From CAYNRE01 sp964399535 (GTDB taxonomy: Bacteria > Planctomycetota > Planctomycetia > Pirellulales > CAYNRE01), in the NCBI GenBank assembly GCA_964399535.1, contig CAYNRE010000058.1, forward strand, positions 151,946-215,945: a DNA stretch of 64,000 nt. The letters are read 5' to 3'. The stretch's first letter is position 1. Each line of letters begins with the position of its first letter. The translations under genes and the position numbers were made by a program. The notes beneath the pieces were generated by a model. The model made no database searches. It worked only from the letters and a program-made list of their open reading frames with translations, and was not told the origin of the DNA. This document shows positions 39,253 to 48,171 of the stretch, piece after piece.

Positions 39253-40371
39253 TTACCCTTTCGCCCGCAGTCGGGCCAGCATGGCCTCGACGCCGAGCAT
39301 GGCCGTGGTAAACGTGGGGTCGGGCCCCAGTTCGGGCAATTCGAGCGCCACCAATTCGGCGGTCGACAGCGGCGCCCAACTGTGAACGCCTCGAGGGGCA
39401 TTGTCTCCGTCGTAGGTAACCTCGATGGTACGCGGCGCGCTGGCCCGCAGCTCGAGTTCGCCCTGGCCGGCGGCGGTTTGCCAGCGAAACCGGGCTGAGA
39501 CCAGTCCCTCGTGCTGGGCATCGGGCACCAGGACCCAGCGAACGGGCCCCTGGGGACCTGGCCCGCTCCACTGAAATCGGCCGTCGGGCAGCGATTGGGC
39601 ATTTTCAACCCGCCAGTCCAGCGAGCGGCTGACCCAGCCAGCCAGTAGCCATGCCAGTGGCACACCGCCGTTGCCGAAGGTGATGGTCATTTCGCGAAGC
39701 CCCCGGAGTACGCCGGGAGCCACGGCCGGGTCGATGGTTTCTCCTAGTGCCCGCCGCCAGGCGCGTAGCCTGCGCCAGGAAAGATCGGCAACCAGAAACG
39801 TGTTTTTATGCTGGCCGAACCAGCGGGCCATGGCCACCAACCCCTCGAACTGTGCCGGCCAAGCCGTGCTGTCGTAAATCAGGTGGCGGGCCAGGGTCAT
39901 CAGTTCGGGGAACGGGTCGCCCAAGGTCGGCGGAGCGACTCCAGCCGCCCACCAGAGCGCCGTGGGCAGGTCGCCCACGATGAGCGAGCGGGCCACCGAG
40001 GCCAGCCGCCGCCGGCCATCTCCCTCGGACCTTATGGAAACGTGTTCCGAGCAAACCTGGCGCCCGCCCGAAACCCGGTGGCAGAGCGCGGAAACATAGG
40101 CCTCGATTGGCTGGCTCAGCCCGGTGGCGCCACCCACCAGGAGCAACACTCGGGCCGGATGGCGCTCGGCAATTTCGGCCAGGCCGCCGGAAACTTTTCC
40201 GGCCGTATCGTCGCAGTCGCAGTAAACCAACAGGTTCGACATACAGGCGCGGGTCACCGCGTCCGAGTCGTCGCCCAACTGCGGGTCGCTCCAGAGCTGG
40301 GCCAGTTCGCGCTCGATGGCGTTTACATCGACCAGCCGAGGGGTCGATGCGACTAGGGCCGGGGCGCTCAT
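39253..40371 (-). CDS. opcA: glucose-6-phosphate dehydrogenase assembly protein OpcA
   Basis: From the ATG at 40371 the product has 372 residues. Recognisable OpcA segments include TRACMSNLLVYCDCDD, HPARVLLLVGG and the domain-two stretch SLIVGDLPTALWWAAGVAPP. OpcA activates or assembles glucose-6-phosphate dehydrogenase in cyanobacteria and actinobacteria. Its ATG overlaps the zwf stop as ATGA (40368-40371), so both are coupled, which supports the call. The last residues (MLGVEAMLARLRAKG) are intact. Confidence 0.9.
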   Translation of the reverse strand: MSAPALVASTPRLVDVNAIERELAQLWSDPQLGDDSDAVTRACMSNLLVYCDCDDTAGKVSGGLAEIAERHPARVLLLVGGATGLSQPIEAYVSALCHRVSGGRQVCSEHVSIRSEGDGRRRLASVARSLIVGDLPTALWWAAGVAPPTLGDPFPELMTLARHLIYDSTAWPAQFEGLVAMARWFGQHKNTFLVADLSWRRLRAWRRALGETIDPAVAPGVLRGLREMTITFGNGGVPLAWLLAGWVSRSLDWRVENAQSLPDGRFQWSGPGPQGPVRWVLVPDAQHEGLVSARFRWQTAAGQGELELRASAPRTIEVTYDGDNAPRGVHSWAPLSTAELVALELPELGPDPTFTTAMLGVEAMLARLRAKG

Positions 40372-41906
40372 AGGGTTCTCCAGCAGCGTCCATCGGCCGC
40401 GATCAGGCGATCGGCCTCGACCGGACCCCAAGTGCCCGAGGCGTACTCGGGCAGCCAGCGGGTGTTGGTTTCTCGCCAGGCGGCGAGTATCTCGTCGACA
40501 AACGCCCACGAGGCTTCGACCGCGTCGCGCCGCATAAACAGCGTGGCGTCGCCCGCCATCACGTCGAGCAGCAGCCGCTCGTAGGCCTCGGGCGATTGCT
40601 CGCCAAAGGTGCTGCCGTAACGAAAGTCCATCTTCACCGGGTAAATGCGCACCCGGGTGCCGGGCGTCTTGGTGGAAATGCGTAGCGAGAGGCCTTCATC
40701 GGGCTGAATCCGCAGGGCGAGCACATTGGGCTCGAGCGGGGCCTGGCGCTGGGTGTTGAACAGCACCTCGGGCACTGCTTTGAACTGCACGGCGATTTCG
40801 CTGGCCCGTTTGGGCAGCCGCTTGCCGGTGCGCAAGTAAAACGGCACTCCGGCCCAGCGCCAGTTGTCGACCAGAACCTTGAGGGCCACGTAGGTTTCCG
40901 TGGTCGAGTCGGGGCGAACTCCGTCCTCGCGGCGGTAACCGGGTACGTCGCTGCCGTGGTGGAAGCCGGGCCCGTACTGGGCCCGCACCACCGCGTGCGG
41001 TACGTCGTCGCCCCGCAGCGGGCGCAGGCACCTGAGAATCTCGAGCTTGCGGTCGCGAACGACATCGGCCTGGTTGGTCCAGGGCGGGTCCATGGCGGTC
41101 AGGCAAAGCAGTTGCAAAATGTGGTTCTGCACCATGTCGCGCAGGGCCCCCGCTCCCTCGTAGTAGCCCGCGCGGGTACCCACCCCCTCTTCCTCGGCCA
41201 CGGTAATCTGCACGTGGTCGACGTATTTCTGGTTCCAAAGCGGCTCGAAAATGGCGTTGGCAAACCGCATGACCATGATGTTCTGGACCGTCTCCTTGCC
41301 CAGGTAATGGTCGATGCGGAAGATTTGCGACTCATCGAGCACGCTGGCCAGTTGCTGTTCCAACGCCTGGGCCGTGGCCAGGCTATTGCCGATCGGCTTC
41401 TCGACAATGACCCGGGCGAACTGCCCCGCGGGCGGGCTGAGCAGGCCGGCCGCGCGAAGCCGCTCGAGGCAGGTCGCAATCAGTTGGGGCGGAATCGATA
41501 GGTAAAACACTCGGCTTCCCGGCACGCCGAACTTGGGCTCGAGCTCGGCCAACCGCTCGGCCAGGCGCTGGTAGCCCGAGGGGTCGTCGAAGCCCCCCTG
41601 GGTGTAAAACAGCCCCTGGGCGAACCCCGGCCAGCCGTCGCGCTCGACCGGGCGGCGCGAGTGTAGCGAAATATGTTCCAGTGCCAGCGCGCGGTACGAG
41701 TCGTCGGTTTGCATCTGGCGCGAGAAGCCCATCGTGAGAAAGTTGGTGGGCAGCGCGCCGTCGAGCGCCAGGTTGTAAACGGCCGGCAGCAGTTTGCGGC
41801 GGGCCAAATCCCCCGCGCCCCCCAGAATTACCAGCGAGCATGGCGAGGGCAGGGCCTGATCCGAGGGGCCCCAAGCCAGCGGGTTTACGTCCGTGAGTTG
41901 GTTCAT
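40368..41906 (-). CDS. zwf: glucose-6-phosphate 1-dehydrogenase
   Basis: From the ATG at 41906 (AGGAAG seven bases before) the product has 512 residues. It has the dinucleotide motif VILGGAGDLARRKLLPA near residue 30, the EKPIG lysine motif and the active-site signature RIDHYLGKETVQN near residue 190. It catalyses the first step of the oxidative pentose-phosphate pathway, giving NADPH. The gene is followed by opcA in an ATGA overlap, and pgi lies 102 bp upstream on the same strand. Confidence 0.97.
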   Translation of the reverse strand: MNQLTDVNPLAWGPSDQALPSPCSLVILGGAGDLARRKLLPAVYNLALDGALPTNFLTMGFSRQMQTDDSYRALALEHISLHSRRPVERDGWPGFAQGLFYTQGGFDDPSGYQRLAERLAELEPKFGVPGSRVFYLSIPPQLIATCLERLRAAGLLSPPAGQFARVIVEKPIGNSLATAQALEQQLASVLDESQIFRIDHYLGKETVQNIMVMRFANAIFEPLWNQKYVDHVQITVAEEEGVGTRAGYYEGAGALRDMVQNHILQLLCLTAMDPPWTNQADVVRDRKLEILRCLRPLRGDDVPHAVVRAQYGPGFHHGSDVPGYRREDGVRPDSTTETYVALKVLVDNWRWAGVPFYLRTGKRLPKRASEIAVQFKAVPEVLFNTQRQAPLEPNVLALRIQPDEGLSLRISTKTPGTRVRIYPVKMDFRYGSTFGEQSPEAYERLLLDVMAGDATLFMRRDAVEASWAFVDEILAAWRETNTRWLPEYASGTWGPVEADRLIAADGRCWRTL

Positions 41907-42008
41907 AGGCAACTTCCTGGCCCGGGGGGGTAGATGGTTGTCGCTGCAAAGCCGGCCACTCGTTGGCGGGTTATCGGGTAGTCTGCGCGGCGCGGCCCGG
42001 GCGGCGTC

Positions 42009-43748
42009 TCAACTCAACGCGGCCTCGATCAGGCGGTCGAGCCGGTCGAGCCCCGCCAGGGTATCCGGGCCCAGATCGATTCGCACGATGCGCCGGCCTC
42101 GCTCGGCCAACACGGCGTAATCTCCCTGGGCCTGCGCGGTTTTCAAAACGCCAAAACTGAACTTCTGTCCCGGGATGGCCAGGTCCTGGGGGTCGCCGCC
42201 GGCCAACTGCAGGAATACGCCCCGGTTGGGGCCCCCCTTGTGCAGTTGGCCCGTCGAATGCAGAAATCGCGGCCCGTAGCCCAGCGTGGTCGCTACCTTC
42301 TTGTGGCTCAACACCCGGGCGCGAATTCGCTGGAGCCGCTCCTGGTGCCCGGCGTTCATTTCGAGAAAAGCGTTGATCGCGAAGTAATCGCCCGGGCCAA
42401 GCGTGGCCAGGTGCGCGGCCAGCCACCCAAGCAGCGTCGCCGGAGCGGCGCCGGGCGCGAGCCGGGGGGCGTAGCTCTCGGGAACGTACAGAGTCAACCC
42501 GTCCTGGCTGGCCCGGGGAGTCTCGCTCGGCAGGCTGCCCGTGGCTTCATACTGGGCCGTTACGCTGCGAGCGGCGATCTTCGCGGCTTCCACGTCGGGT
42601 TGATCGAAGGGATTGATTCCCAGTACGGCGCCCGCCACGGCCGTGGCGATCTCCCAGCGGAAGAACTCGGCCCCCAAGTTGGCCCGCTGCGCCACGGGCA
42701 CCACGATGACCGGGTGACCGGCTTGCCGCAGTTCGGCCGCCCGAGTGTCTTGGGCCGGATCGGGCCCGTCGGTCAGGCGCACATAGCAAAAAGCCCGGTC
42801 GGCGCCGTAGTTGGCCAGCAGCGTGGCCGGTTCGTCGTCGACCGGCACGATACCCCGATCCTGTTTGCCGGTCGACTCGGCAATCAGCTGCTCGAGCCAG
42901 GCCCCCAGCAGCCCCACCCCGGGCGAGGCCATCACCGTCAGCTTGTCGCGGCCGGCGCGCCACAGCACGCCCATTGCCAACCCCAGCGCCACGCCCGGGT
43001 TCTGGCCGGCGTTTGGCTCGCGGCAGGCCTGAACCATGGCGGCCGCCCGGGCCAAAAGGCTGCGCAGATCGAGCCCCATCGCGGCGGCGGCGGTCATGCC
43101 GAATGGCGAAAGGGCCGAATATCGACCGCCGATCGTGGGGTCGCCAAATATAATGCGCCGAAAACCGTCGCGCTTGGCAACCTCTTCCATCTTGGTGTTC
43201 GGGTCGGTAATGGCCACGAAGTGCTGGCCCACGCGCTCGGGGCCCACCCGCTGCTCGACCTGGGCCCAGCAGTATTGTTTCAGCACATTGGGCTCGATGG
43301 TGCTGCCCGATTTCGAGGCCACGATAAAGACGGTTTGGTCCAGCTCGAGCGGAGCCAGGGCCGCGGCCACCTGGCCAGGCACCATCGAATCGATAATCGA
43401 CAGCGCGGGCCAAGCGGGCTGCTGGCCGAACGTGGCCCGCAGCACGTCGGGGCAAAGGCTCGATCCGCCCATGCCTAGCACCACCACGTGCCGCACCGAG
43501 GCTTCGCGCAGTTCGGCCGCCAGCCGAAGCATGGCCTCGGGGGCCGCCTGCAACCGTTCGACAATATCGAGCCAGCCAAGCCAGCGGGCTTCATCGGCCG
43601 TGGTCCAGAGCGAGGCGTCGCGGGCCCAAAGTCGATGGATTCGCTCGCCGCCGTTGGCCGACCACTCGGCCAGGGCCGATTGAAACGCCGACGTTTGGTC
43701 TGCCAGAAAGTATTGTGCCTGCTCGCTGAGGAAAGCGGGGGCCGACAT
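42009..43748 (-). CDS. pgi: glucose-6-phosphate isomerase (Tal-Pgi type domain)
   Basis: The 579-aa product is related to the C-terminal half of the bifunctional transaldolase/glucose-6-phosphate isomerase rather than to classical Pgi. Motifs are VVVLGMGGSSLCPDVLRATF, VASKSGSTIEPNVLKQY and IGGRYSALSPFGMTAAAAMG in order. It interconverts glucose- and fructose-6-phosphate. The transaldolase half is absent here; a separate tal gene must lie elsewhere if present. Upstream of zwf-opcA on the same strand, it feeds glucose-6-phosphate to the oxidative pentose-phosphate branch. Confidence 0.85.
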   Translation of the reverse strand: MSAPAFLSEQAQYFLADQTSAFQSALAEWSANGGERIHRLWARDASLWTTADEARWLGWLDIVERLQAAPEAMLRLAAELREASVRHVVVLGMGGSSLCPDVLRATFGQQPAWPALSIIDSMVPGQVAAALAPLELDQTVFIVASKSGSTIEPNVLKQYCWAQVEQRVGPERVGQHFVAITDPNTKMEEVAKRDGFRRIIFGDPTIGGRYSALSPFGMTAAAAMGLDLRSLLARAAAMVQACREPNAGQNPGVALGLAMGVLWRAGRDKLTVMASPGVGLLGAWLEQLIAESTGKQDRGIVPVDDEPATLLANYGADRAFCYVRLTDGPDPAQDTRAAELRQAGHPVIVVPVAQRANLGAEFFRWEIATAVAGAVLGINPFDQPDVEAAKIAARSVTAQYEATGSLPSETPRASQDGLTLYVPESYAPRLAPGAAPATLLGWLAAHLATLGPGDYFAINAFLEMNAGHQERLQRIRARVLSHKKVATTLGYGPRFLHSTGQLHKGGPNRGVFLQLAGGDPQDLAIPGQKFSFGVLKTAQAQGDYAVLAERGRRIVRIDLGPDTLAGLDRLDRLIEAALS

Positions 43749-43942
43749 GCCAGGGGACTCCTCGGGAATTTTTGGAAGGACGGGGCGGGCCGCGGCCGAG
43801 GGCAGACCTCCGCGGCACGACCAGCGCGCCCCCCGGCGGCTAGGTATACCGCTGGCGCTGCCCGCGCGGCAAGCCGCCGCCGCAAGTGCGTTGCCCCAGA
43901 CCCGCAGGCCAGCCGGTCCGGGTAAGCCGAGCCGCGTGGAGC

Positions 43943-45469
43943 TTAGAATCCGCCGCGGTCGAGCAGCGGAAAATCGAGCAGCGCGGCGGTTTCGGCGGCG
44001 CTGCGCGAAGCCAGGTTGGTGAACCGGCCGTAGAGCCCGTCGACGTCGTCCACGCCCAGCCCGGCCAGCAGGCGAAACTTGTGCTGGAGCAGCCGATCGA
44101 GCTGACCGGTGTTGGCCCGGGCGTGCCCCTCGGGGTACATGACCAGCCCACTGGAGAGGTGCCCCAGCGTGGCGTGGTCGATCTCCAGCGTGGTCGGAAT
44201 GCCGTCGGGGTAGCGGTCGTCGTATTCCTTGCCCCCGTGGCGAAACTCGATCCGTTCCATCAACGACCGCGTCTCGGGGTGCACCAGCGCCTGCTCGTTG
44301 TAGTCGGCCGGCACCAGCATCAGTTCCTGCCAGCCCGCCCGGCGCAGCTCATACGCCTTGCGCAACAGCGTGGCGATGATATACACCATCGAATGGTCGG
44401 CGCTTTGCCGGGTGCGCGGGTCGCGTTTGGCCGGGTCGCCGATGATGTGAAACGCCGGCTCGTAAATCGTAATGCGAATACCACGAAGCTGGCCGCGGTC
44501 GGCCAACAGCTCGGGGTGGGCTGTGAGCAGTTGAATCAGCCCCCCGATGGCCCCCGCCGACTGGTGTTCGTACAGCCCGAGCTTGAAGTGCATGCCCATC
44601 ACGGCGAAGTCGTCGCCCTCGGCCCCCAGCACCAGTTCGAACGGGCTTTGGCCCTTGGCCGCGGGCTTTTCGAAGAGGCAGAAGATGGCCTCGGGGTTGC
44701 GAAAAATATCGGCCGGGCCCACGAACCCGCGCATCGCCCGACGCATGGCGACGATGGCCGCCTCGGTGCTGATCGCCGCCGAGGCACCCTTGGAGTCGGA
44801 AAGTTGCTTGCCGGCGCGGATCGCCCGGAACGGAATGTAATGGGCCACCACCTGGCCGATGGCCGACTCGATTTGCTCGGGCGAGGCCCCCAGAAGCGCG
44901 CCGTAGGTGGCGGCCGAGCCGATGGCGCCGTGGACGACGTGGTCGATCGTGTAGTCTTTCAGCGCAAACACCTCGGCCAGCCGGCCGCGGATTTCGTCCA
45001 GCAGCACCATGGCCCGCAGCACCTGTCGTCCGTCGAGCGGCGTCTGTTGGGCGGCCGCCAGCACCACGGGGTAAAAGTCGTTGTGGCCGAACTCGCCCCG
45101 GGTGTGGCCTCGCTGGGGGTTAAATCCGAAATTGGTGCCGTTGGAATCCCATTCGCGGGCGGCCGAACTGTTGGCCAGAATCGCCTTTTCGGGCTGCACG
45201 CGCTCGCGACTTCCCAGCAGGCTGGCCCCCGGCTGGTCGGGCCCCACTCGGTATTCGAGGGCCTCGGCCCGCAGCACCCGGGGTGCATTGGTTCCACAGG
45301 CCAGGGCCGAAACGGCGCAGGCGATGGAATCCAAGTGAAACCGTTCGACCATCCGCAAGACGGCATCGCTAGGCTGACCCAGCTTGCCGGCCATGAAGTC
45401 GACGGCGTAACGGCCGATACCCAGGGCCTGATTCGAATCGGGAGCCAGCGTGACGTAGCGATTGCTCAT
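43943..45469 (-). CDS. MmgE/PrpD-family dehydratase
   Basis: From the ATG at 45469 the product has 508 residues, the right size for 2-methylcitrate dehydratase (PrpD) and relatives. Recognised segments are DFMAGKLGQPSDAVLRMVER and HFHLDSIACAVSALACGTNA-like near the N-terminus, ANSSAAREWDSNGTNFGFN near residue 125, GHNDFYPVVLAAAQQ and SDSKGASAAISTEAAIVAMR. PrpD acts in the methylcitrate cycle of propionate breakdown, but no prpB or prpC is nearby, so another hydroxyacid could be the substrate. It sits 194 bp before pgi. Confidence 0.8.
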   Translation of the reverse strand: MSNRYVTLAPDSNQALGIGRYAVDFMAGKLGQPSDAVLRMVERFHLDSIACAVSALACGTNAPRVLRAEALEYRVGPDQPGASLLGSRERVQPEKAILANSSAAREWDSNGTNFGFNPQRGHTRGEFGHNDFYPVVLAAAQQTPLDGRQVLRAMVLLDEIRGRLAEVFALKDYTIDHVVHGAIGSAATYGALLGASPEQIESAIGQVVAHYIPFRAIRAGKQLSDSKGASAAISTEAAIVAMRRAMRGFVGPADIFRNPEAIFCLFEKPAAKGQSPFELVLGAEGDDFAVMGMHFKLGLYEHQSAGAIGGLIQLLTAHPELLADRGQLRGIRITIYEPAFHIIGDPAKRDPRTRQSADHSMVYIIATLLRKAYELRRAGWQELMLVPADYNEQALVHPETRSLMERIEFRHGGKEYDDRYPDGIPTTLEIDHATLGHLSSGLVMYPEGHARANTGQLDRLLQHKFRLLAGLGVDDVDGLYGRFTNLASRSAAETAALLDFPLLDRGGF

Positions 45470-45645
45470 GGGCGAAGGTTTTCCTGGTGCGGACTGGGCG
45501 CGGGCCGGCAAACCGCGGCGGCCGGCGCTACGGGCAGGGGCAAAGCGGGGCATTATCGGCCCCGGGCCAAGGGGCTGACAAGGGCCGGAGTGCTTCCGTT
45601 GGGCCTTCGCCCCGCGGCGCCTTGCGAGCCCGTGCCGACCTCGCG

Positions 45646-48018
45646 CTACGCGCCCGCCGGCGAGGCAACCAGCGGCTGGCGAACTTCGCCGACCAACACC
45701 GAATCGCCCGGCCCCACCGGCACCACGCGCACCGGAACATGTTTGTGAAAGGGCACCTTCGACAGCTCGTCGCAGTAATCGCTATCGGTCAGAAAGTTGA
45801 TCGGCGGACCGTTGCGGCCCTGCGATTCGTCCTGCCGGCGATTTCCCGAGAACATGCCGTAACCGTGCGGCAAGGAAACCATGCCGGGACACACCTCGTC
45901 GGTGAGATTGGCGCTGGCCGCCACCGCGGCCCGCGACGACTCGCACCACACGAGCTGCCCCTCTTCCAAGCCCAGCGCGTGAGCGTCGCGCGGATGAATG
46001 CGCAGCGCGCCGTCGGGGTCCGATTTGCGCCAATCGCGTTCGCGGTAAATCGAGTTGGCGTTGTAGCTCCGCCGCTCGCCCGCCTGCAGCAGCAAGGGAA
46101 AGGCCGGATCGAGCCGCGGCGGCGGCAGCGACTCGATTTCGCAGATCAGGCGCTCGATGGCCAGGTGAATTTTCTGGTCCGGGTGCTTGATCATCGACCA
46201 GGTGGCGTCGTAGTCGTGCACGCTGATCAGGGTTCCGGAAGGGCTCTCGAGAATCTTCTGAAACAGCGCCTCGGCGTAGCCGGCTCCCTGGTCGACAATT
46301 CCGGCCCGGCGCACGCAGTCGTCGCCGTACATGCGGACGAAGCGCTGGCATAGGCCCCAAATCGCCCCCGCCGCCGAGGCCCCCTTGGGCAGCGCCTTGC
46401 CCAGGGTCTCGTGCAACAATAGCGGCAGGTGCCGGGCCAGCTTGGGTCGCAGCTTGAGCGAGGCGAGCAGGGCCGTGGGAAAGATTCGCAGCCTGGGCGC
46501 TCGGCGGTCGAGCCTGGCCAGCGCAGTCAGTATGGGAAACCGGCGAGGAAACTCGCCCAGCTCCACGACCAGCCGTCGGTGAATCTCGGGTTCGGGAAGC
46601 GAGTTGCCCGCCGGCTTGAGCACCGGCCGCCGCAGGTGGAAGTAGTTTTCCGGGAACTCAAGGTTAAAGAACGTCGCCTCGTACTTTTCGAACTGGGTGG
46701 CCGCCGGCAGCACGTAATGGGCATAGCGGGCGGTTTCGGTCATGGCCACGTCGATGACCACCAGCAGTTCCAGTTGGGAGAATGCCCGCTGATAGGCCTG
46801 CGTATCGGCCCCGGTGAGCATCGGGTTGCCGCTCTCGACCACCACCGCGCGCACCCGCTGGGGGTGGTCGGTATCGATTTCCTTGGGAAGCACGTTGGGC
46901 GGGTACAGCCCGGCAATTTCTTGCACGCCGGTCACCCGGGTCGTGCGCCCGCCGCGATCGGGATCCTCGGAATGGGCGATCAGGGGCGCTAGCGCCGTGT
47001 GCAGCACGTTGGTTCCCGGCTTGCCGAAATGGCCGGTCAGCAGAAACAACAGCTTTGCCAGGTAGGTGTTCAGCGTGCTGTGCGGCGTGTGCTCGAGCCC
47101 CAAGTCGGTGCGAACCGTGGCCCGGGGCGTGCCGGCGTACTTGCGGGTGATCTCGCGAACGAGCGGCGGTTCGAGGCCGGCATGGCGGCAGTAGCCGTCG
47201 ACGTCGATGCCGCGCAGCACGGGGGCCAAGCGCTCGAAGCCGACCGTGTGCGCGTCGAGAAAGGCGTGATCGACCAGGTCTTCCTGCACCAGGCAGCCCA
47301 GCATCGCCAGCAGCAAATGGGCGTCGCCGCCGGGGCGCACCGCCAGGTGGTAATCGGCCTTCTTGGCGGTTTCGGTCCGGCGCGGATCGACCACGACCAG
47401 CGTCTTGGCCGGATTGCTCGACAGCTCTTGAATGATTTGGCGCGCCCTGGGAAAGCCGTGCGACTGCCAGGGGTTGGCCCCGATGACCAGCAGAAAATCG
47501 GCGTGCTCCACGTCTTCCGTCGGATGGCAGAACTGTTTGCCAAACAGTTTGCCGTCGACCCAGAAACCGCCGGTCTTCTCCTGGGCCAGCGCGCTGTACA
47601 CATAGCGCGTGCCCAGGGCGGCCCGGAGCGAGCCGGCGTGCGAGCCCCCCAGGTGGTTGCCTTGCCCGCCGCCGCCGTAGTAGGCGAACGCCTCGCCGCC
47701 ATGGTGCAACTTGAGCTCCTTCATCTTGGCCGCGATTTCCCGGATGGCGGTCTCCCAGGAAACCACTTCGAACGAGCCATCGGGGCGCCGGCGCAAGGGG
47801 TCGGTAATGCGGCTGGCCGAGTTCTGGTAGTAGTCGAGCCGTAGCGCTTTTTGACAGGTATAGCCCTGCGAGGCTGGGTGAGCCTTGTCGCCCCGGATGT
47901 GCTCCAAGTGGCCGTCGCGCACTTCGAGCTCGATTCCGCAGTTCAGGCTGCAGAGAATGCAGGCCGACGACTGCGATTGCAACTGGCGTGAAGCTTGACC
48001 ATTGGCCAGGGCAGGCAT
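45646..48018 (-). CDS. molybdopterin-dependent oxidoreductase with N-terminal [4Fe-4S] site
   Basis: From the ATG at 48018 the product has 790 residues and no Tat motif, so it is cytoplasmic. An iron-sulfur motif lies at C20-x2-C23-x3-C27-x27-C55 (ACILCSLNCGIELEV ... TCQK). Mo-bisPGD-enzyme segments follow: AIREIAAKMKELK, ADFLLVIGANPWQSHGFPRA, DPRRTETAKKADYHLAVRPG, GNPMLTGADTQAYQRA and, near the C-terminus, RIHPRDAHALGLEEGQLVWC. It belongs to the formate dehydrogenase/nitrate reductase superfamily; subunit partners and substrate are not evident. A sixth cysteine after the cluster is followed by Lys. It lies 153 bp from the Nramp-related gene. Confidence 0.85.
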   Translation of the reverse strand: MPALANGQASRQLQSQSSACILCSLNCGIELEVRDGHLEHIRGDKAHPASQGYTCQKALRLDYYQNSASRITDPLRRRPDGSFEVVSWETAIREIAAKMKELKLHHGGEAFAYYGGGGQGNHLGGSHAGSLRAALGTRYVYSALAQEKTGGFWVDGKLFGKQFCHPTEDVEHADFLLVIGANPWQSHGFPRARQIIQELSSNPAKTLVVVDPRRTETAKKADYHLAVRPGGDAHLLLAMLGCLVQEDLVDHAFLDAHTVGFERLAPVLRGIDVDGYCRHAGLEPPLVREITRKYAGTPRATVRTDLGLEHTPHSTLNTYLAKLLFLLTGHFGKPGTNVLHTALAPLIAHSEDPDRGGRTTRVTGVQEIAGLYPPNVLPKEIDTDHPQRVRAVVVESGNPMLTGADTQAYQRAFSQLELLVVIDVAMTETARYAHYVLPAATQFEKYEATFFNLEFPENYFHLRRPVLKPAGNSLPEPEIHRRLVVELGEFPRRFPILTALARLDRRAPRLRIFPTALLASLKLRPKLARHLPLLLHETLGKALPKGASAAGAIWGLCQRFVRMYGDDCVRRAGIVDQGAGYAEALFQKILESPSGTLISVHDYDATWSMIKHPDQKIHLAIERLICEIESLPPPRLDPAFPLLLQAGERRSYNANSIYRERDWRKSDPDGALRIHPRDAHALGLEEGQLVWCESSRAAVAASANLTDEVCPGMVSLPHGYGMFSGNRRQDESQGRNGPPINFLTDSDYCDELSKVPFHKHVPVRVVPVGPGDSVLVGEVRQPLVASPAGA

Positions 48019-48171
48019 GGCTGGTCTCCGAAGTCCGAGTCCGGGTCGGTCCGGGAAATGCTGCGAGGCACCGGTTTCGCCGCCAAGGGAAATCGGGCGC
48101 ATCTGAATCGTAGCGGGCCCCCGGGGCACCGGGCAACGACCGGTGGCCGATCGCGATGGTTCCTTGCTGGC